Assembly (NCBI RefSeq): GCF_902506105.1
Contig: NZ_LR733303.1
Coordinates: 124,001-188,000, forward strand
Length of the DNA stretch: 64,000 nucleotides
Direction: 5' to 3'
From: Aeromicrobium sp. 9AM
GTDB lineage: Bacteria; Actinomycetota; Actinomycetes; Propionibacteriales; Nocardioidaceae
Under the pieces are notes generated by a model. That model was not told the origin of the DNA, did no database searches, and worked only from the letters and a program-made list of their open reading frames with translations. Both the position numbers and the translations under genes were made by a program. Of this stretch, positions 52,206 to 61,259 are shown in pieces. How positions within the stretch are numbered: the stretch's first letter is position 1; each line of letters starts with the position of its first letter.

Positions 52206-52209
52206 GGAT

Positions 52210-52620
52210 ATGCCCACTGACTCGCACCAGCTCGCTCGGTCGGTGGCCCGTCTCAACCGTCGCCTCCGGCAGGAGCGCCAGACGGACCTGACCCCGACGC
52301 AGCTCTCCGTCCTCGGTTCGATCCTCAAGCTCGGCCCGTCCACGCCGAGCGCGATCGCCGCACACGAGAGGGTCCAGCCGCCCTCCATCACCCGCACCCT
52401 CACGTGCCTCGTCGACGAGGGCCTCGCGATCCGCGAGCCGCACCCCGACGACGGCCGCCAGGTGCTCATCTCGGTGTCCGACAAGGGCGACGCCGTGCTG
52501 GCCGAGGAGCGCGTACGCCGCGACGAGTGGCTCGCGCAGCGCCTCGCCGAGCTCACGACCGCCGAGCGCAAGACGTTGAGGGAGGCGACCGCACTGCTGG
52601 AACGGTTGGCTGCAAGTTGA
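52210..52620 (+). CDS. MarR-family transcriptional regulator
   Basis: 136 aa with the MarR winged helix (TPTQLSVLGSILKLGPSTPS, VQPPSITRTLTCLVDEGL, HPDDGRQVLISVS). Start at MPTDSHQ; an ATG six codons upstream lies inside the dyad. The MFS gene 73 bp downstream on the same strand is the likely target along with itself. Confidence 0.88.
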   Translation: MPTDSHQLARSVARLNRRLRQERQTDLTPTQLSVLGSILKLGPSTPSAIAAHERVQPPSITRTLTCLVDEGLAIREPHPDDGRQVLISVSDKGDAVLAEERVRRDEWLAQRLAELTTAERKTLREATALLERLAAS

Positions 52621-52693
52621 CCACCCCACGAAACCGCTCGCGGAGTTCCGACGTGATCGCTTCCACGGGCTCACGCTTTCGCGGGGACCCCGG

Positions 52694-53983
52694 ATGAGCC
52701 CCACGTTCAGGGCGCTGTCGATCCGCAACTATCGCATCTACGCGATCGGCGCCTTTGTCTCCAACATCGGCACGTGGATGCAGCGCGTCGCGCAGGACTG
52801 GCTGATCCTGCAGCTGACCCACAGCGGCACGGCGCTCGGCATCACGACCGGCCTCCAGCTGCTGCCGGTCCTGCTGTTCTCGCCGATCGCCGGCGTCGTG
52901 GCCGACCGGGTGCCCAAGCGCACCGTGCTGCGGTTCACGCAGGCCGCCATGGCGATCCCCGCTGCGCTCCTCGGCATCCTCGCGATCACGGGCGTCGTCC
53001 AGGCGTGGCACGTGTACGCCCTGGCGTTCGTGTTCGGCATCGGCACGGCGTTCGACGCCCCGGCGCGGCAGTCGTTCGTCGTGGAGATGGTCGGCCGGGA
53101 CGACCTGGCCAACGCGGTGGGCCTCAACTCCGCCTCGTTCAACTCCGCCCGCATGATCGGTCCGGCGGTCGCCGGTGTCCTGATCGCGGCCCTCGGCTCG
53201 GGCGTACGCGCCACCGGGTGGGTCATTTTGGCCAACGCGATCAGCTACGTCGCGGTGTTCGTGTCGCTCCAGCTCCTCGACGGCAGCCGCCTGCGCCCGT
53301 CGCCGGTCACCGGCACCCGCAAGGGCGCCGTGCGAGACGGCGTCCGGTACGTACGCTCGCGGCCCGACCTCATCCTGATCCTGACCTGTGTCTTCTTCGT
53401 CGGCACGTTCGGCATGAACTTCCAGATGACGAGCGCCCTGATGGCTACCGAGGTGTTCCACAAGGGTGCGGGCGAGTACGGCATCCTCGCTTCGATCATG
53501 GCCGTCGGCTCGCTGGCAGGAGCCCTGCTCGCAGCTCGGCGGGCGCGTCCCCGGCTCATTTTCGTCGTGCTCGCCGGCGCCGCCTTCGCAGTCGTCGAGA
53601 TCATCTCGGGCCTGATGCCGGGCTACGCGACCTTCGCCGCGATCCTGCCGCTGCTTGGCCTGTGTGCGCTGACGATGGTCACGTCGGCCAATGCCATGAT
53701 CCAGATGACGACGAGCCCGATGATGCGCGGCCGGGTCGCGGCGCTCTACCTGATGATCTTCATGGGCGGCACCCCGTTCGGCGCGCCGCTGATCGGCTGG
53801 GTCGGCGAGGAGTTCGGCGCACGCTGGATGCTGATCGGCGGCGGAGCGGTCTCGTTGCTCGGCATCACCGCCGGCACGCTCTGGTACCTGCACAAGCAGG
53901 ACATCCACCGCCCCGAGCTGCAGACCGTCGCCCGGGACATGCGCTGGCCCGGCCGACCGGTCAGGACGACGTCTCTTCCCTAG
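52694..53983 (+). CDS. MFS transporter, EntS-like
   Basis: 429 aa with twelve predicted helices; the N-terminus (SPTFRALSIRNYRIYAIGAF, SNIGTWMQRVAQDWLIL) and motif A VADRVPKRTV mark the MFS_3/EntS group of exporters, which includes siderophore and multidrug efflux pumps. Substrate unknown. Pairing with MarR suggests drug-inducible efflux. It ends seven bases before the convergent small membrane-protein gene. Confidence 0.9.
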   Translation: MSPTFRALSIRNYRIYAIGAFVSNIGTWMQRVAQDWLILQLTHSGTALGITTGLQLLPVLLFSPIAGVVADRVPKRTVLRFTQAAMAIPAALLGILAITGVVQAWHVYALAFVFGIGTAFDAPARQSFVVEMVGRDDLANAVGLNSASFNSARMIGPAVAGVLIAALGSGVRATGWVILANAISYVAVFVSLQLLDGSRLRPSPVTGTRKGAVRDGVRYVRSRPDLILILTCVFFVGTFGMNFQMTSALMATEVFHKGAGEYGILASIMAVGSLAGALLAARRARPRLIFVVLAGAAFAVVEIISGLMPGYATFAAILPLLGLCALTMVTSANAMIQMTTSPMMRGRVAALYLMIFMGGTPFGAPLIGWVGEEFGARWMLIGGGAVSLLGITAGTLWYLHKQDIHRPELQTVARDMRWPGRPVRTTSLP

Positions 53984-53989
53984 GGCTGC

Positions 53990-54361
53990 TCAGCCTTCGG
54001 CGGCGATCGCGGCCTTGAGCTCGGCGAGCTTCTCCGCGGTGATCCGGCCCTCGGCGTGCAGGGCCTCGAGGGTCGCGATGCGGGACTCCTTGGTGTCGGC
54101 GGTGGGTTCTGCGCCCGGGGCCGAGACGAGGGCCTGGTGGATCATCGCCTGGAGCTGGCCGACGTCGACGACGTCCGACGCCTTGGGTCGCTGACGCCAG
54201 GCCGCCGCGACGGCTCGCAGGTCGACACCCGAAGAGGGCCCACCCTTCGCGCGTACGCACAAGAGCCGCAGCACCGCCCAGGCGAGCGAGAGGACGACCG
54301 CCAGCACGAAGAACGCCACCGTGACCAGCACCGGGTGGTCGAGCACATCCCAGACGTCCAT
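53990..54361 (-). CDS. Small membrane protein with SHOCT-like tail
   Basis: 123 aa. One N-terminal helix (residues about 10-35), a variable middle, and a C-terminal SHOCT-like motif (RIATLEALHAEGRITAEKLA) in which the Leu/Gly/Ile pattern typical of this short oligomerisation module is clear. Function unknown. Divergent from the M20 peptidase gene across 49 bp. Confidence 0.7.
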   Translation of the reverse strand: MDVWDVLDHPVLVTVAFFVLAVVLSLAWAVLRLLCVRAKGGPSSGVDLRAVAAAWRQRPKASDVVDVGQLQAMIHQALVSAPGAEPTADTKESRIATLEALHAEGRITAEKLAELKAAIAAEG

Positions 54362-54410
54362 GCCCAGACAGTAGTGCCGGACGCCGGCGAATCAGCGATA
54401 TCCTGAGTGA

Positions 54411-55577
54411 ATGTCCTTGTCCGATGCCCTCGCGCGTTCCGTCGACGTGGTCACTCCCGACCTCATCGAGGTGCGCCGCGAGCTGCACGCCTATCCCGAG
54501 CTCTCGTGGCACGAGGAGCGTACGACCGACCTGGTCGCGACGTGGATGGACAAGAGCGGCATCTCCTACGAACGCTTCGAGGGCACGGGCCTGGCGGCCG
54601 AGATCGGCCCCGACGGCGGCCCGATCGTGGCACTGCGGGCCGACCTCGACGGCCTGCCGGTGGTCGACACGTCCCAGGACCCGTGGAAGTCGAGCGTCCC
54701 CGGCGTCTCGCACTCCTGCGGTCACGACGTCCACGTCGCTGCCCTGTTGGGCGCTGCCGTGGCACTGGCCCAGGCCGACGCCGACGAGAAGCTGCCGGTG
54801 CGCGTGCGCCTGATCTTCCAGCCCGCCGAGGAGGTCATGCCCGGCGGCGCGCTCAAGCTGCTGGCCGCTGGCGCGCTGCGCGGCGTCTCGCGCATCTTCG
54901 CGCTGCACTGCGACCCGTCGCTCGACGTCGGCCACGTGGGCCTGCGAGAAGGCCCGATCACCGGTGCCTCCGACCACATCCACGTGCAGCTCAGCGGCCG
55001 CGGCGGACACACCTCGCGCCCGCACCTCACCGAGGACCTCACCTACGCCCTCGGCAGCCTGCTGACCCAGCTGCCGGCCGTGCTGTCCCGGCGGTTCGAC
55101 CCGCGCGCGGGCGCCAGCATGGTCTGGGGCCAGATCCACTCCGGCAACGCGGCCAACGTCATCCCGTCGACGGGCGAGCTCAGCGGCACGCTCCGCATGC
55201 TCGATGCCGCGGCGTGGCACCAGGCCGAGCACCTCGTGCGCGGCCTGATCAGCGACATCATCGAGCCGTTCGGCGTCAGTGCCGACGTGACCTACACGCG
55301 TGGCGTCCCGCCTGTCGTCAACGACTTCGGCGCGACCGAGATCATGCGCCGCGCGGTGACCCAGGCGATCGGCCCCAGTGGCGTCGCATCGACCGCGCAG
55401 AGCCTCGGCGGGGAGGACTTCGCCTGGTACGTCGAGGCCGTGCCGGGTGCGATGGGCCGGCTGGGCACCCGTACGCCCGACGGTCCGACGTACGACCTGC
55501 ACCAGGGCAACCTGCGGATCGACGAGCGCGCCATCGCGATCGGCGCCAAGGTGCTGGCCTGCGCCGCAGTGAGCTAG
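54411..55577 (+). CDS. M20-family metal-dependent amidohydrolase
   Basis: 388 aa, IAA-amino-acid hydrolase/N-acyl-amino-acid deacylase group. Zinc-site motifs are SHSCGHDVHVAAL, the catalytic Glu pair in PAEEVMPGG, HCDPSLD, and the late GGEDFAWY. A dimerisation domain lies in residues about 175-290. Probably cleaves N-acyl or peptidoglycan-type amides; substrate unknown. TATCCT seven bases before the ATG indicates a leaderless promoter. Confidence 0.9.
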   Translation: MSLSDALARSVDVVTPDLIEVRRELHAYPELSWHEERTTDLVATWMDKSGISYERFEGTGLAAEIGPDGGPIVALRADLDGLPVVDTSQDPWKSSVPGVSHSCGHDVHVAALLGAAVALAQADADEKLPVRVRLIFQPAEEVMPGGALKLLAAGALRGVSRIFALHCDPSLDVGHVGLREGPITGASDHIHVQLSGRGGHTSRPHLTEDLTYALGSLLTQLPAVLSRRFDPRAGASMVWGQIHSGNAANVIPSTGELSGTLRMLDAAAWHQAEHLVRGLISDIIEPFGVSADVTYTRGVPPVVNDFGATEIMRRAVTQAIGPSGVASTAQSLGGEDFAWYVEAVPGAMGRLGTRTPDGPTYDLHQGNLRIDERAIAIGAKVLACAAVS

Positions 55578-55795
55578 CGAGCGCAGCGAGTCTGCCTCAC
55601 TGCGCGCTAACGAAGTGGGAGCGCTCACGCCGAAGGCGTCAGATGCGAAGCGTGGTGAGGTGACTCCCCAACGTGGGGAGAGGTTACGAATCGGTATCAA
55701 CTGCGTTGAATGTCCCTGTGCCGCTCCCGCATGGCCCGTGTGACAACTAGGGTCTGAGGACGTGCCGGGCTCCCCGGCTCTACCGAGGAGGAATT
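55578..55795. other. 218-bp upstream region of the nucleoside uptake operon
   Basis: Begins with short GAGCGCAGCGAG-type repeats resembling a degenerate palindromic element, and must contain the bmpA promoter; TAGGGT at 55749-55754 is a possible -10. AGGAGG precedes the bmpA start. No gene or riboswitch recognised. Confidence 0.4.
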
Positions 55796-56878
55796 TTGCG
55801 TCGATTGACCAAGCTTTCCGCCGTAGCTGCCGTTGCCGCGCTCGCTCTTGCGGGCTGCGGAAGCAGCGACAGTGGCGGCAGTGACGGTGGGAACAAGCCC
55901 GCCGCCAGCAAGGACGTCTGCAAGACCGCCAAGGGCGATGGACCGAAGATCGGTCTCGCCTACGACGTCGGCGGACGCGGCGACCAGTCGTTCAACGACT
56001 CGGCGTACGTCGGCCTCAAGAAGGCCGTCGAGGAGTTCGACGCGACCTGTGTCGAGGGTGAGGCGGCCGATGGTGAGGCCGAGTCCGCTCGCGAGGACCG
56101 TCTGCGCAACTTCGCCGAGAACGGCGCCACGACCATCATCGGTGTCGGCTTCGCCTACAGCGACTCGGTCAACAAGGTCGCGCCCGACTTCCCGGACGTC
56201 CACTTCGGCGTGATCGACGGTTTCGATCCCGACAAGGACGTCAACAAGAACGTCGCCTACCTCGGCTTCGCCGAGGAGCAGGGCTCCTTCCTCGTCGGCG
56301 TCGCCGCTGCCGAGAAGAGCAAGTCCGGCACGATCGGCTTCGTCGGTGGCGTCCACAACGACCTCATCAAGAAGTTCGAGGCCGGCTACACCGCGGGTGC
56401 CAAGGCTGCCAAGCCCGACATCAAGGTCGAGGTCGCCTACATCCAGGAGTCCGACCTCAAGGGCTTCGGCGATCCGGCCGGTGGCAAGGCTGCCGCGACG
56501 GGCGAGTTCGACAAGGGTGCTGACGTCGTCTACCACGCTGCTGGTGGCTCGGGCTCCGGTGTCTTCGACGCCGCGGTCGATGCCGGCGACGGCAAGTGGG
56601 CCATCGGTGTCGACTCCGACCAGTACCTGACGGCGACCGCCGCCCAGAAGCCGCACATCCTGACGTCGATGCTCAAGCGCGTCGATACCGCGACGTACGA
56701 CTTCGTGAAGTCGGTCAACGACGACAAGGCGCTGACCAGCTACCAGGTCTACGACCTCAAGGCTGACGGCGTCGGCTACGCGACGTCCGGTGGCTTCGTG
56801 GACGACATCGCCTCTGACATCGACGGCTACAAGGCCAAGATCATCAGCGGCGAGATCAAGGTCCCGACCACTCCGTAG
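55796..56878 (+). CDS. bmpA: BmpA/Med-family nucleoside-binding lipoprotein
   Basis: 360 aa. Lipoprotein signal with lipobox LAGC and Cys21, Ser/Gly linker, then the BMP fold (KIGLAYDVGGRGDQSFNDSA, GFAEEQGSFLVGVAA, YHAAGGSGSGVFDAA, IGVDSDQY), which binds purine or pyrimidine nucleosides for ABC import. The start is TTG, fixed by GAGGAGG four to five bases upstream. First gene of the operon; a hairpin with a T-run follows, which should raise its expression over the ABC genes. Confidence 0.92.
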   Translation: MRRLTKLSAVAAVAALALAGCGSSDSGGSDGGNKPAASKDVCKTAKGDGPKIGLAYDVGGRGDQSFNDSAYVGLKKAVEEFDATCVEGEAADGEAESAREDRLRNFAENGATTIIGVGFAYSDSVNKVAPDFPDVHFGVIDGFDPDKDVNKNVAYLGFAEEQGSFLVGVAAAEKSKSGTIGFVGGVHNDLIKKFEAGYTAGAKAAKPDIKVEVAYIQESDLKGFGDPAGGKAAATGEFDKGADVVYHAAGGSGSGVFDAAVDAGDGKWAIGVDSDQYLTATAAQKPHILTSMLKRVDTATYDFVKSVNDDKALTSYQVYDLKADGVGYATSGGFVDDIASDIDGYKAKIISGEIKVPTTP

Positions 56879-56900
56879 GGAGTGTTCGACCAGTACAGAC

Positions 56901-56946
56901 GAGCCTGGGCTGGGCGCGGTAGCGTTCAGCCCAGGTTCGTACCTTT
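56901..56946 (+). terminator. Intra-operon terminator/attenuator after bmpA
   Basis: GAGCCTGGGCTG pairs with CAGCCCAGGTTC (one G-U) around a 14-base loop and is followed by GTACCTTTTTG, one of the few T-runs in the window. Likely partial termination between the binding protein and the ATPase. Confidence 0.75.
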
Positions 56947-56990
56947 TTGTGTCACGAATCAGCGTGTGACTTGTTGCGGGAGGAGTGTCC

Positions 56991-58502
56991 GTGCCATCAG
57001 AAGTGGATGCGGTGAGGCTGCGAGGGATCGGCAAACGGTTCCCCGGTGTGATCGCCAACCATGACGTGGATGTGACCATCCGCTCAGGCACGGTGCATGC
57101 CTTGATCGGCGAGAACGGCGCCGGCAAGTCGACGCTGATGAAGATCCTCTACGGCGTGCAGAAGCCCGATGACGGCACGATCGAGATCAACGGCAACGAG
57201 GTCGTCCTCAAGTCGCCGACCGACGCGATCGACAACGGCGTGGGCATGGTGTTCCAGCACTTCATGCTGGCCGACAACCTCACTGTGCTCGAGAACATGG
57301 TGCTCGGCGCCGAGAAGCTGCACGGCATCGGCGACAACGCCCGCGCCGAGATCCGCCGCATCTCCGACCGCTTCGGCTTCGAGCTGGAGCCCGACGTGCT
57401 GGTCGAGCGGCTCGGTGTCGCGGCCCGCCAGCGGCTCGAGATCGCCAAGGTGCTCTACCGCGGCGCCAAGATCATCATCCTCGACGAGCCGACCGCCGTC
57501 CTCGTGCCGCAGGAGGTCGACGCGCTGTTCGCCAACCTGCGCGAGCTCCGCAGCGCCGGCAACTCCGTGCTGTTCATCTCGCACAAGCTCGACGAGGTCC
57601 TCGCGATCGCCGACGACATCACGGTCATGCGACGCGGCACGACCGTCGGCACTGCCGATCCCAAGACCGCGACCAAGCACGAGCTCGCCGAGCTGATGGT
57701 CGGCTCCGAACTGCCGTCGCCGGAGACCGGCGAGTCGACCGTGACGGACGTCGTCGAGCTCGAGCTGCACGACGTCACGCTGACCGACGAGTTCGGCCGC
57801 AACCTGCTGAGCGACATCTCGCTCGCGATCCACCGCGGCGAGATCCTCGGCATCGCCGGCGTCGAGGGCAACGGCCAGTCCGAGCTCGTCGAGGCCATCA
57901 TGGGCATGCACATCCCGACGAGCGGGCGGATCACGCTGAGCGGTGAGGACGTCACGCGCTGGCACACCCGCAAGCTCCGCGAGGCGGGGATCGGCTACAT
58001 CCCCGAGGACCGTCACCGCCACGGCCTGCTGCTCGACTCGCCCCTGTGGGAGAACCGCATCCTCGGCCACCAGACCGAGGCGCCCAACGTCAAGGGACCG
58101 TGGATCAACCGCTCCGGTGCCCGCAAGGACACGACCCGCATCGTCGAGGAGTACGACGTACGCGCGCCCGGCATCGACACGCTCGCCCGTGCCCTGTCCG
58201 GTGGCAACCAGCAGAAGCTCATCGTGGGCCGCGAGATGAGCGGTGACCCCAAGCTGCTGATCGCCTCGCACCCGACGCGCGGCGTCGATGTCGGCGCCCA
58301 GGCCGCGATCTGGGGGCACATCAAGCGCGCACGCAAGGCCGGCCTCGCAGTCCTGCTGATCTCGGCCGACCTCGACGAGCTGATCGGCCTGTCCGACACG
58401 ATCCAGGTGATCCTGCGCGGCCGCTTCGTCGGCACGTTCGAGCCGTCCACCGTCACGCCGCAGGATCTCGGCGCCGCCATGACCGGAGGGCAGACCGTAT
58501 GA
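56991..58502 (+). CDS. Nucleoside ABC transporter ATP-binding protein
   Basis: 503 aa with two ABC domains, like YufO/NupO. Domain 1: Walker A GENGAGKSTLMKIL, Walker B IIILDEPTAVL, but its signature reads LGVAARQRLEI instead of a recognisable LSGG-like or LSVG motif. Domain 2: Walker A is degenerate (GVEGNGQSELVEA), signature intact (LSGGNQQKLIVGR), Walker B ends ASHPTRG without the usual Glu. This split of intact motifs means one competent composite site is likely. I use the GTG six bases after GGGAGGAG; another GTG overlaps that site. Confidence 0.9.
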   Translation: MPSEVDAVRLRGIGKRFPGVIANHDVDVTIRSGTVHALIGENGAGKSTLMKILYGVQKPDDGTIEINGNEVVLKSPTDAIDNGVGMVFQHFMLADNLTVLENMVLGAEKLHGIGDNARAEIRRISDRFGFELEPDVLVERLGVAARQRLEIAKVLYRGAKIIILDEPTAVLVPQEVDALFANLRELRSAGNSVLFISHKLDEVLAIADDITVMRRGTTVGTADPKTATKHELAELMVGSELPSPETGESTVTDVVELELHDVTLTDEFGRNLLSDISLAIHRGEILGIAGVEGNGQSELVEAIMGMHIPTSGRITLSGEDVTRWHTRKLREAGIGYIPEDRHRHGLLLDSPLWENRILGHQTEAPNVKGPWINRSGARKDTTRIVEEYDVRAPGIDTLARALSGGNQQKLIVGREMSGDPKLLIASHPTRGVDVGAQAAIWGHIKRARKAGLAVLLISADLDELIGLSDTIQVILRGRFVGTFEPSTVTPQDLGAAMTGGQTV

Positions 58503-59590
58503 ACAGCGTGCGCTTGCGCAGGGTCGGGATGGCGTTGCTCGCGCCCGCCATCGCGATCGTCGTCTCGGTGCTGGTCACCACGATCGTCATCGCCGCCGTC
58601 GGCAGCTCGCCGGGCGACTTCTGGTCCGCAATGTTCAGCGACCCGTCGCCACGGCTGCGGGTCAACATCATCAACCAGACCGCGATGATCTACACGGCGG
58701 CCGTGGCCGCCGCGATCGGCTTCCGCATGGGGCTGTTCAACATCGGCATCGAGGGCCAGTACCTCATGGCCTCGTTCGCGGCCGCGTCGTTCGCCGGAGC
58801 GGCGTACCTCGGCGGCTTCCTCAACGTCGCGGTGTCGATCATCATCGCGGTCGCGGTCGGCGCCGCATGGGCCGGCATCGCCGGCATCCTGCGCACGACG
58901 CGAGGTGTCAGCGAGGTGATCTCCACGATCATGCTCAACGCGATCGCCGTCACGCTCGTCGGCTACCTGGTCGACCGGCACGGCGTGCACGAGGGCAACT
59001 CGGTGCACACCAAGACGATCAAGAGCGGCAGCATGGTCAAGGGCTTCACGCCCTACGAGCCCAGGGACGGGCAGGTCTGGGCCCTGTCGATCCTCGCCGT
59101 GCTCGTGGGCGTCGGCTTCTGGGTCCTGCTCAACAAGACCCGCTTCGGCTTCGACCTGCGGGCCAGCGGCCAGTCGCAGTCGGCCGCGCTCGCCTCCGGC
59201 GTCAACCCCAAGCGCATGATCGTGATCGCGATGATGCTGTCCGGTGGCGTCGCCGGCCTGGTCTGGCTGCCCGCGTTGTTCGGTGACGCCGGCTCGTACG
59301 GCACCTCCTACCAGTCGCAGCTCGGCTTCCTGGGCATCGCGGTCGCACTGCTGGGCCGCAACCGGCCGCTCGGGATGCTGTTCGGCGCCGTGCTGTTCGC
59401 GTTCCTGTCGGCACAGTCCAACACCCTGACGTTCGGCACCGACGTCTCGCCGAGCATCGTCCAGATCACCCAGGGCGTGGCGGTGCTCGCGGTCGTCGTG
59501 GCCTACGAGGTCGTACGCCGATGGCGCACGAGGCTCGAACGCCGCGTCGTGGCCGATGAGGTTCCCGCAGCGACGGAGGCGACGGCATGA
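58499..59590 (+). CDS. Nucleoside ABC transporter permease 1
   Basis: 363 aa, eight to ten predicted helices, of the BPD_transp_2 family (NupP/YufP-like). Conserved FNIGIEGQYLM motif near residue 80 interacts with the ATPase. Its ATG overlaps the ATPase stop (ATGA). Forms the channel with the next permease. Confidence 0.92.
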   Translation: MNSVRLRRVGMALLAPAIAIVVSVLVTTIVIAAVGSSPGDFWSAMFSDPSPRLRVNIINQTAMIYTAAVAAAIGFRMGLFNIGIEGQYLMASFAAASFAGAAYLGGFLNVAVSIIIAVAVGAAWAGIAGILRTTRGVSEVISTIMLNAIAVTLVGYLVDRHGVHEGNSVHTKTIKSGSMVKGFTPYEPRDGQVWALSILAVLVGVGFWVLLNKTRFGFDLRASGQSQSAALASGVNPKRMIVIAMMLSGGVAGLVWLPALFGDAGSYGTSYQSQLGFLGIAVALLGRNRPLGMLFGAVLFAFLSAQSNTLTFGTDVSPSIVQITQGVAVLAVVVAYEVVRRWRTRLERRVVADEVPAATEATA

Positions 59591-60837
59591 GCACCTCGAC
59601 CACCACGAAGAACGCATCGCCGGGGCTCGTCCAGAGGCTGACGAAGAACTGGTTCTACCTGACGCTGGTCGGCATCGCCGTGGTGTCGCTCGTGCGCATC
59701 GTCACCGACACCAACGACCTCGACTCGGCCGGCACGCTTCGCGCGGCGATCATCTCGACCTGCCCGATCCTCATGGCCGCGCTCGGCGGCCTCTGGGCCG
59801 AGCGCGCGGGCGTCGTCAACATCGGCCTCGAGGGACAGATGATCCTCGGTACGTGGGGTGCGGCGTTCTTCACCTATCACTACGGGCCGTGGGTGGGCAT
59901 CCTCGGAGCCGCGCTGCTGGGCATGATCGGCGGTCTGCTGCACGCCGTCGCGACGGTGACGTTCGGCGTGGACCACATCGTGTCGGGCGTCGCGATCAAC
60001 CTCATCGGCGCGGGGGCGGCGACCTACCTCGCCGAAGCGGTGTTCTCCGACTACGAGGGCGGTGGCCCGCGCCAGCTCATCGGGCTCGATCCGCCGACGA
60101 TCATCACCAAGACCCCGGTCATCTCCGAGGCAGCGCTCGACCTCGCCGACAAGCACTGGTTCTTCGTGTCGGACGTCGCCTCGGTGGTGGCTGCTCTCAC
60201 GACCAACATCTCCACGTTGACCTTCATCATCTTCGGGCTCGTCGTGGCTTCGGCGTGGATCCTGTGGCGTACGTCGTTCGGCCTCCGGCTGCGCTCATGC
60301 GGTGAGAACCCGCAGGCCGCCGAGACGCTGGGCGTCAACGTCTACCTCTACAAGTACATCGCGGTCCTCGTCTCGGGCGCGCTCGCCGGGATCGGTGGCG
60401 GATTCCTCGCCTTGGTCTCGTCAAGCGGTTACGGGGCCGGCCAGACCGGCGGCCGTGGCTACATCGGCCTGGCCGCGATGATCTTCGGCAACTGGCGGCC
60501 CGGCGGGTTGCTGATGGGCGCGCTGACGTTCGGCTACACGGACTCGCTGCGCCTGCGCGACACCGACGCCGTCCACGCCCTGCTGCTGCTCGTCGCGCTG
60601 GCGCTGCTCCTGATCGCGGCGCTGCGGGCGGTCCGCGGGCAGATCAACGGCGCGATCGTCATGGGTGTCGCCGGCGCGCTGGTCCTGGCCTGGTTCCTGC
60701 TGACCGACTCGGTCCCGCGTGAGTTCACGGTCATGACGCCGTACGTCACGACGCTGTTCGTCCTGGCGCTCGGCGCTCAACGCCTGCGAATGCCCGCGGC
60801 CGACGGCCAGCAGTATCGAAAAGGCAGCGCGGGTTAG
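59587..60837 (+). CDS. Nucleoside ABC transporter permease 2
   Basis: 416 aa, about ten helices, NupQ/YufQ-like, with the equivalent VNIGLEGQMILGT motif and a longer C-terminal part with two extra helices. ATGA overlap with permease 1. Two bases separate it from the cytidine deaminase gene, tying uptake to salvage. Confidence 0.92.
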   Translation: MSTSTTTKNASPGLVQRLTKNWFYLTLVGIAVVSLVRIVTDTNDLDSAGTLRAAIISTCPILMAALGGLWAERAGVVNIGLEGQMILGTWGAAFFTYHYGPWVGILGAALLGMIGGLLHAVATVTFGVDHIVSGVAINLIGAGAATYLAEAVFSDYEGGGPRQLIGLDPPTIITKTPVISEAALDLADKHWFFVSDVASVVAALTTNISTLTFIIFGLVVASAWILWRTSFGLRLRSCGENPQAAETLGVNVYLYKYIAVLVSGALAGIGGGFLALVSSSGYGAGQTGGRGYIGLAAMIFGNWRPGGLLMGALTFGYTDSLRLRDTDAVHALLLLVALALLLIAALRAVRGQINGAIVMGVAGALVLAWFLLTDSVPREFTVMTPYVTTLFVLALGAQRLRMPAADGQQYRKGSAG

Positions 60838-60839
60838 CC

Positions 60840-61259
60840 ATGGCACTGGGAATCTCAGGTCCGGACGACCCGATCGACTGGGAGTCGCTGGCGAAGTATG
60901 CGACCGAGGTCATGGGTCGGGCGTACGCGCCCTACTCGGAGTTCAAGGTGGGTGTCGCGGGTCTCGTCGACGACGGCCGCGTCGTGCTGGGCTGCAACGT
61001 CGAGAACGCCGCCTACGGCGTCGGGTTGTGCGCCGAGTGCGGCATGGTCTCGGCGCTGCACGCGACCGGCGGCGGCCGCCTGATCGCGGTCGCCTGTGTC
61101 GACGCCAAGGGTGCTCCCTTGATGCCGTGCGGCCGGTGCCGCCAGCTGTTGTGGGAGAACGGCGGGCCCGACATGCAGCTCATGACCCCCAGCGGGGTCA
61201 AGACGATGACCGAGGTGCTGCCTGACGCGTTCGGGGCCGACGACCTGGACCAGCGTTGA
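60840..61259 (+). CDS. cdd: Cytidine deaminase
   Basis: Deaminates cytidine and deoxycytidine to uridine forms. 139 aa with the zinc site CAECG (Cys ligand and catalytic Glu) and PCGRC (two Cys ligands), and NVENAAYG for the ribose. A tetrameric small-type deaminase. The downstream P450 begins inside its stop codon. Confidence 0.95.
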   Translation: MALGISGPDDPIDWESLAKYATEVMGRAYAPYSEFKVGVAGLVDDGRVVLGCNVENAAYGVGLCAECGMVSALHATGGGRLIAVACVDAKGAPLMPCGRCRQLLWENGGPDMQLMTPSGVKTMTEVLPDAFGADDLDQR

